NCBI GenBank assembly: GCA_903851195.1
Contig: CAINNJ010000018.1
Coordinates: 1 to 64,000, forward strand
Reading direction: 5' to 3'
Origin: an uncultured Acidobacteriia bacterium
Lineage (GTDB): Bacteria > Acidobacteriota > Terriglobia > Bryobacterales > Bryobacteraceae
DNA: 64,000 bases
Made by a program: the position numbers and the translations under genes. Shown here piece after piece: positions 31,227-40,201 of this stretch; position 1 is the stretch's first letter, and the number at the start of each line of letters is the position of its first letter. The notes below the pieces were generated by a model. That model had not been told where the DNA came from. It made no database searches and saw only the letters and a list, made by a program, of their open reading frames with translations.

Positions 31227-31526
31227 ATGAGAAAGAAATGGTTTGTTCTGGCGCCGCTGATTCTGGCGTTCTTCGTTTTTGTGGGCGGCGAGGTGGTGAT
31301 GCAGCTCTGGAACTGGCTGGCTCCGGCGCTGTTCGGCTGGCGGGAGGTAACGTTCTGGCAGGCGCTGGGGCTGCTGGCGCTTTGCCGGATTCTGTTTGGC
31401 GGGCACGGCGGGCATGGGTGGCGGGGGCGTCGATCGCGGGGCGGCATTGAGGATCGGGAGAAGTTCCGGGAAGCGTTGCGGCGGCGGTGTGGCGGTGCGC
31501 CGCAAGCGCCTGAAAACGCGGTCTGA
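31227..31526 (+). CDS. Small membrane protein linked to the ECF sigma factor
   Basis: 99 residues: MRKKWFVLAPLILAFFVFVG is an N-terminal membrane helix, a second hydrophobic stretch is TFWQALGLLALCRILFGG, and then comes a Gly/His/Arg-rich basic tail (GHGGHGWRGRRSRGG). I recall small proteins with W-N-W-L and WQALGLL segments beside ECF sigma factors. It probably acts in the same pathway. The 12-residue loop LWNWLAPALFGWREV is the most conserved-looking piece. Confidence 0.6.
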   Translation: MRKKWFVLAPLILAFFVFVGGEVVMQLWNWLAPALFGWREVTFWQALGLLALCRILFGGHGGHGWRGRRSRGGIEDREKFREALRRRCGGAPQAPENAV

Positions 31527-31540
31527 TAGAGTTCGTCGTG

Positions 31541-32320
31541 ATGGAACTTTCTGGTCGTCGGGTCCAGGTGGCGCTGGTCGTTCTGGCGTTTTGCGCGGGT
31601 CCGCGGGCATTGCCCGGGCAGACGCCGCCGGTGATTCCGGATTGGGCGCTGCCTGGCTCGCCAACGCATAAGCAGGTGCCGCCGCCGGCGGATTTTCATC
31701 GGGAGAGCAGGACCGTGGAAGCGCCGATCGGGGTGTTCGCGGGGCAGTCCGATATCGGCGGGGCGGTGGTGCCGGGAAGCGCAGTTTACGATGCCGCGGC
31801 GAAGCAGTACACGATCACTTCGGCCGGGTACAACATCTGGTATCAGCGCGACGAGTTCCGGTATTTGTGGAAGAAGATGTCGGGCGACGTTTCGCTGGCG
31901 CTCGACGCGCGGTTTCCGGATGAGAAGGGTTACGGGGACCGCAAGGTGGTGCTGGTAATCCGGCAGAATCTGGAAGACGATTCGAAAGAAGCGATGCTCG
32001 GGGAGCATGGTGTGGGGATGATTCATCTGGCGCAGCGGGCGGAAAAAGGCGCGCAGATGAAAGATCTGCAGTACCGGTTCGGTGGCGGGCTGACGGGGGT
32101 GAAGGCGAAGCGGATCGGGATCGAGAAGCGGGGCGATTCGATCGCGATTTATGTGAGTCTGACGGGGGAGCCGATGCACCAGCTGGGTCCGCCGATCACG
32201 CTGCGTTTCGAGGAGCCGTTTTATGTGGGGGTGGGCTTTTGCTCGCACCTGCCGGATCAGTTGGATTCGGTGGTGGTTTCGGATTTGATTCTGGAGAATG
32301 CGGCGGGGAAGGTGCAGTAG
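31541..32320 (+). CDS. Secreted DUF1349-like beta-sandwich protein
   Basis: 259 residues from ATG 31541 (a GTG one codon earlier is also in frame). A signal peptide (about 1-25) is followed by a beta-rich domain: AGYNIWYQRDEFRYLWKKMS, DVSLALDARFPDEKGYGDRK, VVLVIRQNLEDDSKEAMLGE, then a C-terminal VGVGFCSHLPDQLDSVVVSD. It is like the concanavalin-type DUF1349 module seen alone or fused to TolB propellers in acidobacteria. Ligand binding is likely, enzymatic activity is not shown. It stops next to the convergent SBBP-protein gene. Confidence 0.6.
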   Translation: MELSGRRVQVALVVLAFCAGPRALPGQTPPVIPDWALPGSPTHKQVPPPADFHRESRTVEAPIGVFAGQSDIGGAVVPGSAVYDAAAKQYTITSAGYNIWYQRDEFRYLWKKMSGDVSLALDARFPDEKGYGDRKVVLVIRQNLEDDSKEAMLGEHGVGMIHLAQRAEKGAQMKDLQYRFGGGLTGVKAKRIGIEKRGDSIAIYVSLTGEPMHQLGPPITLRFEEPFYVGVGFCSHLPDQLDSVVVSDLILENAAGKVQ

Positions 32321-34474
32321 TCACGGCGCCATATAGACCTGGAACGGCGCGGCTGCGATGCCGGAGGCCTGCAGGTAGAGAGTCACGGGGCCGTTGCCTG
32401 AATAGTCGGCGGGGAACTTCGCGTTGATCTGAAAGACTCCACCGATTACGGCGGGCGCGACTCCCGCGTACAGCACGGCGAGAGGCTGGTTTCCATAGGG
32501 GTCCGCGCTGAGTGTGACGAGGCCGCGAGAACTCTGGTTATCAGCCTCCGGCGGCACGTCGCCCCCGGTATTGCCCCCTGCGCCATTGATCAGCGCCGGA
32601 ATTCCGGTTCCCCAGAAAGCGACGATGCTGCCCCGGAGGGCGGGATTGGCCGGTGAGTTCAGAGTGCCGTCCTGATTCAGGGCAGCCGCGCTGCCATCGG
32701 CGTTGCGGAAGATGCCGGGCTGCGGCGCCGTGCCGGCTGCGGCGATCGCAAAGGGACCAAGGACGACGCCATTATTCGTAATCGTCATCGAGACGGGCGA
32801 GGAGAGGCGGTATGGCATCCCAAGGTTGATCTGGTTGGAGGACACGTACAGCAGTGCCGCGGGCTGGCCGTTGAACGAAACCTGCACGCCCCCGAGAATC
32901 ACGGGGTACGAAGCCGGGATCACTGAATTCGAGTGGGTCAGCGGCTGTCCGACGACCGGCGTGACGGGTCCGATGCCCGCGCCGTACAGGGTGACAACTT
33001 CATTTGGGGTCAGGGCGCCGTCGATGGTCCCGGTGGCCGAGTTGCCGGCGCCGAGAAACGTGGGCAGCGAAGCGGCGGTGAAGGGATCGAGGCGCATGAT
33101 GTGGCCGGACGCTCCGGCTGCGAGGACCGCGCCGCCGGCGGGCGACAGGAGCGCGAGGTCCTGCGAGGCGAGACCGCCGGGCAGGCGCGCGCTGACCAGG
33201 ATGCGGGAAGCGTCCGGACTCAGTTCGCTGAGGAAATCGGAACCGGCGGGATAGAGGCCCCAGGTATCAGGAAAGTCTTGGGATGTAGTGACGCCTGCGA
33301 GGTAGATGTCGCCGGCGGTATCGAGGGCCAGGGCGGTGACCCGGTCGTCTCCGCTGCCGCCGAGGGTGCGGGAAAGCCGGAGGTCGGTGCCGGCGGGGTT
33401 CAGGCCGAGGATCCGGATGTGATTGTTTGCCACGTTGGCGCCGGTGGTCGCGAATGCGACGTACACATCTCCCGCGGCGTCGAGAGCCAGGCTTTTATTG
33501 AAGCCGTCGCCGGGCGGAACGGAGCCGGGTCCCAGTGTGCCGAGAAAAGTGGAATAAACAAGACCGGTGCCATCTGGATTCAGTTTGGTAAGAAAGGCGT
33601 TGAAGTACTCGTTGAAAGCGGGGCAGAAAGTGGAGGCGCAGCCTCCGGGCGTTTGGGTCAGGAAGGCGCCGGGCGTGGTGGGGAAGTCGAGGGAGTCGGT
33701 GTAACCCGCAACATAGGCGTTGCCCGTTTTATCGACGGCGATCGCGGTGCCCGCATCGAGGCGGAAACCCATATAGAAGCAGCCCTGGTAATTGCAGTCG
33801 ATCAGTTTGCCGCCAAGCCAGGTGGACCAGACAAGCTGGCCCGCCGGGCTGAGTTTGGCCACAAAGGCATTGCTGATCCGGTAGGTCACGGTGCCGAAGT
33901 TGCCGGTTGGCTGGAAAGCGCCGGGGGTGGTGCGCAGGTTCGGAAGGTCCGAGGTGCCGGTGATGTAAGTGTTGCCGGCCGCGTCCACCGCGAGAGCTTT
34001 GACGGAACTGCCGGAACTGCCGTGGGACAGGCCGGAGCCGCCGAAATAGGTGGACCAGAGCAGATCGCCGGAAGCGTCGAGAGCGAAGACGAAGCCGGTG
34101 GTTCCCGCGGCGGCGGTTTCGGTCTGGATGGGGTGGAGCAGCGGGAAGTCCGGAGAAGTGGTGTAGCCCGCGCCGAAGACACGGCCCGAGGCGTCGATGC
34201 CAATGGCGAGCGCAACATCGTCGCCTTTGCCGCCGAGGCGGGTGGTGTAGACGGTAGCCCCGGAGGGGTCCGTTTTTGTCACGAAAACGGTGCGGGCCGT
34301 ATAAGCGCCAATCGTGACGATCCGGGCTCCGATGGAATACACGTTGCCGGAAGCGTCAATTGCGGTTTTCGAGAGCGAAACGTCGAATTCCCCGCCAAGG
34401 TAGAGCGGCGCTTTGGGAGCGGGGGCGGCGAAGGCGACCGTCGCGGCCAGCAGGAATAGCGGGGTAAAGCGCAT
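32321..34474 (-). CDS. SBBP-repeat protein with TIGR03437 C-terminal domain
   Basis: 717 residues with a signal peptide (1-17). Multiple seven-bladed-propeller-like SBBP repeats: VAIGIDASGRVFGAGYTTSP-type units (LAIGIDASGRVFGAGYTTS, ALAVDAAGNTYITGTSD, AIAVDKTGNAYVAGYTDS, ALDTAGDIYLAGVTTS). From about residue 480 the C-terminus is the Solibacter-type TIGR03437 domain: TPNEVVTLYGAGIGPVTPVV, VSFNGQPAALLYVSSNQINL, and VVAFWGTGIP-like IVAFWGTGIPALING with FQINAKFPADYSGNGPVTLY. Probably a secreted or surface protein; the C-terminal domain is thought to be a sorting or anchoring module but this is unproven. Confidence 0.88.
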   Translation of the reverse strand: MRFTPLFLLAATVAFAAPAPKAPLYLGGEFDVSLSKTAIDASGNVYSIGARIVTIGAYTARTVFVTKTDPSGATVYTTRLGGKGDDVALAIGIDASGRVFGAGYTTSPDFPLLHPIQTETAAAGTTGFVFALDASGDLLWSTYFGGSGLSHGSSGSSVKALAVDAAGNTYITGTSDLPNLRTTPGAFQPTGNFGTVTYRISNAFVAKLSPAGQLVWSTWLGGKLIDCNYQGCFYMGFRLDAGTAIAVDKTGNAYVAGYTDSLDFPTTPGAFLTQTPGGCASTFCPAFNEYFNAFLTKLNPDGTGLVYSTFLGTLGPGSVPPGDGFNKSLALDAAGDVYVAFATTGANVANNHIRILGLNPAGTDLRLSRTLGGSGDDRVTALALDTAGDIYLAGVTTSQDFPDTWGLYPAGSDFLSELSPDASRILVSARLPGGLASQDLALLSPAGGAVLAAGASGHIMRLDPFTAASLPTFLGAGNSATGTIDGALTPNEVVTLYGAGIGPVTPVVGQPLTHSNSVIPASYPVILGGVQVSFNGQPAALLYVSSNQINLGMPYRLSSPVSMTITNNGVVLGPFAIAAAGTAPQPGIFRNADGSAAALNQDGTLNSPANPALRGSIVAFWGTGIPALINGAGGNTGGDVPPEADNQSSRGLVTLSADPYGNQPLAVLYAGVAPAVIGGVFQINAKFPADYSGNGPVTLYLQASGIAAAPFQVYMAP

Positions 34475-34531
34475 GGGCTTTTCAAAGCACCTGGATAGCC
34501 AGGAATGTCCGGCAGATTACTCTGGTAGGGA

Positions 34532-35974
34532 ATGGCAGAATCACCGATTACACCGCGCGAGAAGGATTTCGCCGCCTGGTATCAGGACGTCGTCCTGCAG
34601 GGAGATATGGCGGAACCCGCCGAGATCGTCAAGGGCTGCATGGTCATCAAGGCCAACGGCTACGCGGTTTGGGAGAACCTGCAGCGTGAACTCGACGGCC
34701 GCTTCAAAGCTCTGGGGCACCAGAACGTTTACTTCCCTCTGCTGATTCCGGAGAGTTTCCTGAAAAAAGAGGCCGAGCACGTGGAAGGGTTCGCGCCGGA
34801 ACTGGCCGTGGTGACCATCGCGGGCGGCAAGGAACTGGAAGAGCCGTACGTGATCCGGCCGACTTCGGAGACCATCATCGGCCATTTCTTCTCGAAGTGG
34901 ATTCAGAGCTGGCGCGATCTGCCGATCCTGATGAACCAGTGGGCCAACGTCGTGCGCTGGGAACTGCGCACGCGCATGTTCCTGCGAACCACGGAGTTCC
35001 TCTGGCAGGAAGGGCATACGGCGCATTCGAACCACGCCGAGGCCGTGGAGGAAGTGCTGCGGATCCTGGATGTCTACGCCGAAGTGGCGGAAGACATCAT
35101 GGCGATGCCGGTGATCAAGGGCGTGAAGTCGCGGGCGGAGAAGTTTGCCGGGGCGCTGCGCAGCTACTCGATCGAAAGCATGATGCAGAACGGCCTGGCG
35201 CTGCAGGCGGGCACCAGTCACGATCTGGGGCAGAACTTCGGCAAGGCGTTCGACGTGACGTTCCAGAACAAGGAAGGGCAGCGGGAGCATGTCTGGCAGA
35301 CCAGCTGGGGCGTAAGCACACGGCTGATCGGCGGGCTGATCATGAGCCATTCCGACGATAGGGGTCTGGTGCTGCCGCCGAAACTGGCTCCGGTAAAGGG
35401 CGTGGTGGTGCCGATTTACCGCAAGGAAGAAGAGAAGGGCAAGGTGCTGGAGGCCGCGCACCGGATCGCGAAGGAACTGGGCGCGAAGGTGGACGATCGC
35501 GAAGGGCAGTCGCCCGGGGCGAAGTTCTTCCACTGGGAACGGCGCGGGGTGCCGGTGGTGCTCGAACTGGGGCCGCGCGATCTGGCGTCGGAGAACATCG
35601 TGCTGAAGCGTCGGGATACGGGGACGAAGGAAGTGATCCCGCAGGCGGCGGTGGCGGGGCGGTTCGCCGAGGTGCTGGACGCGATGCAGAAGGACCTGTT
35701 CAATGCGGCGAAAGCGCGGCTGCAGGCGAACACGGTGACGGCCAATTCGCTGGGTGAAGTGGAAGAGATTCTGAAGGACGTGACGGCGGAGCGCGGCGGC
35801 GGGAAGTTCGTGATGGCGCACGTGAAGGACGACCCGATCTGCGATGCGCGGCTGAAGGAGTTCAAGGCGACGGTGCGCAATATTCCGCTGGTGGACGAGT
35901 ACGACGGGGCGGGCAAGTGCATCGTGACGGGCGAGGAAGTCGACCGGCGCGTGGTGATCGCGAAATCGTATTAA
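34532..35974 (+). CDS. proS: Prolyl-tRNA synthetase, archaeal/eukaryal-type (no INS domain)
   Basis: 480 residues. Class II core: motif 1 in [20 protein letters not shown], motif 2 [20 protein letters not shown], motif 3 in [20 protein letters not shown] with [10 protein letters not shown], followed by the anticodon-binding domain (about 290-385) and a Cys-containing C-terminal zinc-like domain (ending VVIAKSY). The bacterial-type insertion domain is absent, as in ProRS type 3. It charges tRNA-Pro. The gene is divergent from the SBBP gene and separated by 57 bp; I did not see a T-box. Confidence 0.95.
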   Translation: MAESPITPREKDFAAWYQDVVLQGDMAEPAEIVKGCMVIKANGYAVWENLQRELDGRFKALGHQNVYFPLLIPESFLKKEAEHVEGFAPELAVVTIAGGKELEEPYVIRPTSETIIGHFFSKWIQSWRDLPILMNQWANVVRWELRTRMFLRTTEFLWQEGHTAHSNHAEAVEEVLRILDVYAEVAEDIMAMPVIKGVKSRAEKFAGALRSYSIESMMQNGLALQAGTSHDLGQNFGKAFDVTFQNKEGQREHVWQTSWGVSTRLIGGLIMSHSDDRGLVLPPKLAPVKGVVVPIYRKEEEKGKVLEAAHRIAKELGAKVDDREGQSPGAKFFHWERRGVPVVLELGPRDLASENIVLKRRDTGTKEVIPQAAVAGRFAEVLDAMQKDLFNAAKARLQANTVTANSLGEVEEILKDVTAERGGGKFVMAHVKDDPICDARLKEFKATVRNIPLVDEYDGAGKCIVTGEEVDRRVVIAKSY

Positions 35975-36026
35975 GGAAGGGGGAAGCCGCGCCCCTTTGG
36001 ACTCAGGGGCGCGGCCGGTCGGACGA

Positions 36027-36575
36027 TTACTTTCCCTGGGTGGCTGCCCGGTGGGCTAAACGGCTGCAGGCTTCATCGGTCGCGGTCGGGTCGATCGCGG
36101 TATTGCCGATGTCGACAAACGCGATTTTTCCTTCCTTATCGACCACATAGGTGACGCGATTGCACATGCCGTCCGGACGGAGGACGCCATAGGCTTTCGC
36201 GGTGGAACGCGTGCTGAAATCGCTGAGGAGCGGGAACGCCAGCTTCAGCTGTTCCGCGAAGACTTTCTGGGAGGGAGTGTTATCGGTGCTGACGCCAAAT
36301 ACTTTTGTTTCGTTGCCTTCGAATTTTGCAATACCAGCCTGGTATGCTGTCATTTCCTTCGTTCAACCACCGGTGAAGGCGGCCGGGAAGAACGCCAGAA
36401 CCACGGGGCTCTTTCCCTTGAAATCGGCCAGCGTCACTTTGCCGCCCATGGTGGAACTCAGCGTGAAGTTCGGCGCCACGTCCCCGATTTTCAGGGGTTG
36501 CGGATCGCCGGGCTGCTGCGCCATGAGCCCCACGCCGGCTGCGAGAGCGAGCGTGGCAATTGAAAATATTCTCAT
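36027..36575 (-). CDS. Peroxiredoxin with UGA (selenocysteine) at the peroxidatic position
   Basis: 182 residues if the UGA at 36365-36363 (codon 71) is read as Sec. Signal peptide MRIFSIATLALAAGVGLMAQ; then IGDVAPNFTLSSTMGGKVTL, PVVLAFFPAAFTGG-U-TKEM, TAYQAGIAKF, VFGVSTDNTPSQKVFAEQLK and FPLLSDFSTRSTAKAYGV. Ordinary family members have Cys in the place of the UGA (AFTPVCTKEM). The frame is identical before and after the UGA and both halves are conserved, so this is a selenoprotein, not a nonsense mutant. It reduces peroxides in the periplasm with thiol partners. The ATG at 36575 has GAGAGGTG upstream. Gene finders will split it at the UGA. Confidence 0.88.
36328..36347 (-). promoter_or_regulatory. 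SECIS-like hairpin downstream of the UGA
   Basis: On the mRNA, GCA-TACCA-GGC-TGGTA-t-TGC forms a hairpin (stems TACCA/TGGTA and GCA/TGC with one bulged U) whose apical loop begins with G and lies about 23 nt after the UGA. That fits the spacing and loop rule known for bacterial SECIS elements, which bind SelB inside the coding region. Confidence 0.65.
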
Positions 36576-36713
36576 AGAAACACCTCTCGAACAGGCTACC
36601 ACTTGACCGCAACACGCGCACTGTGCAAAATGAAGTTGCGTGGAGTGATTTAGGTTCGCGGACTCGCGGGCCATCTACTTGCCACCACGTTAAAAAAGGG
36701 CTAAAGGATACCC

Positions 36714-36956
36714 GTGCATCTTGCCGATTTGTTGTTCGTGACCGTTTCCGTTCCGCCTCGTGAGATCGAGCGTTTTCTCGACGCGCTGGGCACGCTTCCC
36801 TACCCTGTGAATTTCCGTCTGCGCTATGAAGAATGGCAGACGCATGTCGAGTTTCCGGCTTACCGAAGCTGGCTTGGCGATCTGCAGAAAATGCTGGTCC
36901 GGCATGGCTTCGAGCCGGCCAGCCTCCGTTACCGGCCCGCCGTGGCAGCCGCCTGA
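36714..36956 (+). CDS. Small hypothetical protein
   Basis: 80 residues from a GTG with AAAGGA upstream. Sequence features: LLFVTVSVPPREIERFLDAL, GTLPYPVNFRLRYEEWQTHV and a C-terminal VRHGFEPASLRYRP. It appears globular (alpha/beta) and reads like a complete gene, ending 22 bp before the PLP decarboxylase start, so the two may be co-transcribed. I do not recognise the family; no catalytic motif is visible. Confidence 0.5.
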   Translation: MHLADLLFVTVSVPPREIERFLDALGTLPYPVNFRLRYEEWQTHVEFPAYRSWLGDLQKMLVRHGFEPASLRYRPAVAAA

Positions 36957-36978
36957 GCGGCTTCCACCAGGAACGAAA

Positions 36979-38379
36979 ATGACAGACGAAACCGCCCGCG
37001 CGCTGGGCCGCGCGGTGCACCATACGCTTACTTATCTGGAGACTCTCGACGACGGCCCGGTGGGCGCCACGGCGGAGCTGGCAACCATGCGGCGGCGTTT
37101 GCTGAAGCCGCTGGGCGACGGGCCGCTTCCCGCCGAACAGGTGGTGGATGAACTGGTCGCCGATTCGCAGGGAGGAATTGTCAACTGTGCCGGAGGGCGG
37201 TTTTTCGCGTGGGTGGTGGGCGGTTCGTTGCCGGCCTCGCTGGCGGCGGACTGGTTGACATCCGCCTGGGACCAGAATGCCGGGCTGTACGCGTCCGGCC
37301 CGGCGGCCGGGGTGGCGGAGGAAGCTTGCGGGGTTTGGCTGAAAGATCTGCTCGGACTTCCGGAAGAAGCAAGTTTCGCTTTGGTGACGGGCTGCCAGAT
37401 GGCGCATGTCACCTGTCTCGCCGCGGCGCGCCATGCGGTGCTGCGCGCGAAGGGCTGGGACGTGGAGGAGCAGGGGCTGTTCGGCGCGCCGGCGATCCGC
37501 ATCCTTTCCGGCAATCAGCGGCATGGCTCGACGACACGGGCGATTCGGCTGCTCGGCTTCGGGAAGAACAGCGTGCAGGATCTCGCGGTGGACGAATCGG
37601 GCTGCCTGCGCGCGGCGGATCTGGAAGCCGCACTACGGGCCGAACCGGAACGGCCGACCATCGTGCTGCTGCAGGCGGGCGACCTGAATATGGGCGCGTA
37701 CGACCACTTCGCGGAGCTGATTCCGCTGGCGAAGCGTTACAACGCGTGGGTCCACGTGGATGGAGCGTTCGGGCTGTGGGCGGCGGCGTGCCCCCGGCTG
37801 CGTCGTCTGCTCGAAGGCGTGAATGGGGCGGATTCGTGGGCCACCGACGGGCACAAGTGGCTCAACGTGCCGTATGACAGCGGCTATGCGTTCGTGCGGG
37901 ACCGGGCGGCGCACCGGGCGAGCATGTCCCACCGGGAGAGCTATCTGATTCACGACGCCGAGGCGCGGGATCAGATGGACTGGAACCCGGAATGGTCGCG
38001 TCGGGCGCGCGGTTTCGCGACGTATGCGGCGCTGCGGCAACTGGGCCGGTCGGGCGTGGCGGAACTGGTGGACCGGTGCTGCCGGCTGGCACGGGCTCTG
38101 GTGCTGGGCATCGGGTCTCTGGAGGGCGCGGAGGTGGCGTGGGAGCCACAGATCAATCAGGGTCTGGTGCGCTTTCGGGATCCGGCGGGGCTGGACGACG
38201 ATGCGCATACGGACCGGGTAATCGCGAAAGTGATGGCGTCGGGCGAGGCGTTTTTCGGCGGCACGATGTGGCGCGGAAAGCGCTGCATGCGGGTGAGCGT
38301 GTGCAACTGGCGGACGTCGGAGGCCGATGTGGAGCGGGTGATCGGGGCGTTTGCGCGGGTTCTGGCAGAGGCCCGGTAG
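36979..38379 (+). CDS. PLP-dependent group II amino-acid decarboxylase
   Basis: 466 residues from ATG 36979. Fold-type I features: VTGCQMAHVTCLAAARHAVL (PLP phosphate/active-site helix), VLLQAGDLNMGAYDHFAELI, AWVHVDGAFGLWAA (Asp that binds the PLP nitrogen) and SWATDGHKWLNVPYDSG (Schiff-base Lys). It belongs to the aromatic/glutamate-type decarboxylases. Substrate not predictable; tryptophan, tyrosine, aspartate and glutamate enzymes look alike at this level. No transporter or amine-using enzyme lies beside it. Confidence 0.88.
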   Translation: MTDETARALGRAVHHTLTYLETLDDGPVGATAELATMRRRLLKPLGDGPLPAEQVVDELVADSQGGIVNCAGGRFFAWVVGGSLPASLAADWLTSAWDQNAGLYASGPAAGVAEEACGVWLKDLLGLPEEASFALVTGCQMAHVTCLAAARHAVLRAKGWDVEEQGLFGAPAIRILSGNQRHGSTTRAIRLLGFGKNSVQDLAVDESGCLRAADLEAALRAEPERPTIVLLQAGDLNMGAYDHFAELIPLAKRYNAWVHVDGAFGLWAAACPRLRRLLEGVNGADSWATDGHKWLNVPYDSGYAFVRDRAAHRASMSHRESYLIHDAEARDQMDWNPEWSRRARGFATYAALRQLGRSGVAELVDRCCRLARALVLGIGSLEGAEVAWEPQINQGLVRFRDPAGLDDDAHTDRVIAKVMASGEAFFGGTMWRGKRCMRVSVCNWRTSEADVERVIGAFARVLAEAR

Positions 38380-38404
38380 AGGGGTGCGTCCGGCGCACAC
38401 GAGG

Positions 38405-39364
38405 TCAGAGCCATTCCCGAAGTGCCCGCAGACGCGCGCATACCTCGTCCCATGACGGAGCCGTGCCGTAGCAGAGCATCTCGCATTGGGTTTCGAATTC
38501 CGGCGCGATGACGGCAGCCAGTGCGGCAGGAGGGAACAGCGCGTCACTTACCGCAAACCGCATGGCCTCGGGACAAAAGTAGCTGTTCGCGAATGAGGTC
38601 CGGCTGATGCGGTCGTAGTCGACTCTGATCTGCTCATATTCGGCCGACTGCAGCATGGCCACCACCTCCGGCCGGCCTGCAAGCTGAAACAAGTCATAGT
38701 AATGCCGTGCGTAGCTTCCAAGGCGTCGGCCATCGCGCTTGAGCAACTCCACTTTGCCGTGGATGGCAAACAATTTCTCGACGAACGTGCGCCGGAAGTG
38801 GAGAAGGCGCATTGGGAACGGGCCTTCGTCTTCCGTGTGAAGCGTCGCGCCGGTTTCCCGGAGGAACTGGCCGAGATACGAACTCAGCGCAACGACCGTG
38901 GTCGGCTCGCGCCCACTGGCGGTTCCGGCCTCGAGGAGAACGCGATTAACGACTTCGCCTGGACCGCCAAAATGCTGCGTGTAGGCGAAACGGTCGTTGC
39001 GGCCAAAGCCTCCTATCGTTTGACTCTCGCCCGGAACGAACGTCAGACCCGGGTGCGTGCCCACCAGGTCGCGAATGGCTTTGAGTTTGCGGTCGATAGC
39101 GTTTTTGCCGAGCGGCGGCTCAAAGGCAAGCGGATCGAGGAAGAGGTCGATGTCTTCAGAGAAACGCTGAATCAGATTCCAGCCTTTTGAAAGACTGGTG
39201 CCGCCTTTGAAAATGACACGGTCGCCCATCGCAACGGCTATGGCACGCAGCGCTTCCGTGACGTAATAGTCCTTCTCGATGATGCCTGGCCGCAAACGCG
39301 GGCGGAAATGCTCTGCCGCCCGGAGCACGGCCTGTTCAAAGTCAGGGTGCTGAAACAGTTTCAT
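38405..39364 (-). CDS. AbiEii-type nucleotidyltransferase toxin
   Basis: 319 residues from ATG 39364. The polymerase-beta-like nucleotidyltransferase motif is VIFKGGTSLSKGWNLIQRFS with the metal Asp pair in EDIDLFLD; the C-terminal helical part includes RRTFVEKLFAIHGKVELLKR and the RHYYDLFQLAGRP segment typical of AbiEii/MenT-like enzymes. Such toxins add nucleotides to tRNA 3' ends and stop growth, giving phage abortive infection. Its start overlaps the end of the antitoxin gene by 23 bp. The set looks complete and functional, unlike the decayed systems at 17-21 kb. Confidence 0.85.
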   Translation of the reverse strand: MKLFQHPDFEQAVLRAAEHFRPRLRPGIIEKDYYVTEALRAIAVAMGDRVIFKGGTSLSKGWNLIQRFSEDIDLFLDPLAFEPPLGKNAIDRKLKAIRDLVGTHPGLTFVPGESQTIGGFGRNDRFAYTQHFGGPGEVVNRVLLEAGTASGREPTTVVALSSYLGQFLRETGATLHTEDEGPFPMRLLHFRRTFVEKLFAIHGKVELLKRDGRRLGSYARHYYDLFQLAGRPEVVAMLQSAEYEQIRVDYDRISRTSFANSYFCPEAMRFAVSDALFPPAALAAVIAPEFETQCEMLCYGTAPSWDEVCARLRALREWL

Positions 39365-40103
39365 GCGACGCTTTGGCTTGCCAGCGGCGGGCGTGTTCCA
39401 ATCCCGATAGCAGCCCGAAATCGAAACGGGAATACGGGTTGAGTGAGTTCCGGAGTTCCCGGAGCTGCGTTGGATCCCGGCCGAGTTGTTCGCCGATGGC
39501 GCCCAGCATCGCGCGAACACGGGGCGGCTCGGATCGGGCGATTTTGAGTATTCGTTCGTAGCGTTCCGGCTGGGCGAAGTGCTTCAGCGCCCGGCGGACG
39601 GTTTCTTCCGGCGAAAGTTCGCTCGTTCGTCCGCGCCGCCGCAGGAAATCGAGCAGAGCGGTGTCTTCCTGAGGAAGACCAGTCCAGGCTTCCGGACGGC
39701 GGGTGTGGATGAGGGTGTCACTACCGACCAGTTTCCGCGGCAGGCTCAGACTGCTGGTGGCGATCTCGCTCTGTTTGGCGAGCTGTGTGGTGAAGCCGAG
39801 AAGATTCGCGGCTGAGAGACCGGCAGGATATAGCGACTTCTGTTTCGCCGCCAGATTCCGGATACTGGCGGGATTAGGGCGACTCTTGCCGAAAGCGGTA
39901 TCGCGGGGCCGGTAATAGACGCCCTTGCTCAACCGTTCGAGCACGCCCGAGCGTTTCAGGCGCGAGAATGCCTGCGCCACAGCCATGAAGGAAAATTCCT
40001 GGAAATCCTGGGGACGCCACAGGGCCTCGCCGCCGTTCTCGATCCGCCGGCGAACAGAGGCCATCACGCGGGAGGGTGCGTTCTGGCGTTTGTGGTCCCA
40101 CAT
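39342..40103 (-). CDS. AbiEi/DUF6088-type antitoxin-regulator
   Basis: 253 residues; the ATG at 40064 (residue 14, MASVRRRIENGGEALW) is a possible inner start. The N-terminal winged helix (WRPQDFQEFSFMAVAQAFSR then LKRSGVLERLSKGVYYRPRD) is that of AbiEi antitoxins, which repress their promoter by binding inverted repeats, followed by a helical domain (about 85-240: LYPAGLSAANLLGFTTQLAK). It pairs with the nucleotidyltransferase downstream. A perfect palindrome lies 31 bp upstream of the start at 40134. Confidence 0.8.
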   Translation of the reverse strand: MWDHKRQNAPSRVMASVRRRIENGGEALWRPQDFQEFSFMAVAQAFSRLKRSGVLERLSKGVYYRPRDTAFGKSRPNPASIRNLAAKQKSLYPAGLSAANLLGFTTQLAKQSEIATSSLSLPRKLVGSDTLIHTRRPEAWTGLPQEDTALLDFLRRRGRTSELSPEETVRRALKHFAQPERYERILKIARSEPPRVRAMLGAIGEQLGRDPTQLRELRNSLNPYSRFDFGLLSGLEHARRWQAKASHETVSAP

Positions 40104-40133
40104 ATCCCGAGTATGCGTCGTCGGAGCGATAAG

Positions 40134-40161
40134 GTCAAGTTTTTCTGCGGAAAAACTTGAC
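40134..40161. promoter_or_regulatory. 28-nt perfect palindrome, likely AbiEi operator
   Basis: GTCAAGTTTTT-CTGCGG-AAAAACTTGAC: two 11-bp arms with a 6-nt centre. It sits between the AbiEi start (40103) and the end of the next gene (40202), where a promoter is needed, and AbiEi proteins of characterised systems bind inverted repeats at this place. It could also be the terminator of the TPR gene: in the minus direction the left arm ends in a short U-run. Confidence 0.65.
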
Positions 40162-40201
40162 AGATTCGGCGGGCGACACGGGTCGCGAACGAACGCCCGT
40201 C

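Noticed and set aside
34532-34560. T-box or other riboswitch ahead of proS
   Set aside because: Only 57 bp separate proS from the divergent gene, too short for a T-box, and no T-box sequence is visible.
36027-36674. Peroxiredoxin as a plain nonsense pseudogene
   Set aside because: Both halves are conserved and in the same frame, and the UGA is exactly at the catalytic Cys position with a SECIS-like hairpin after it.
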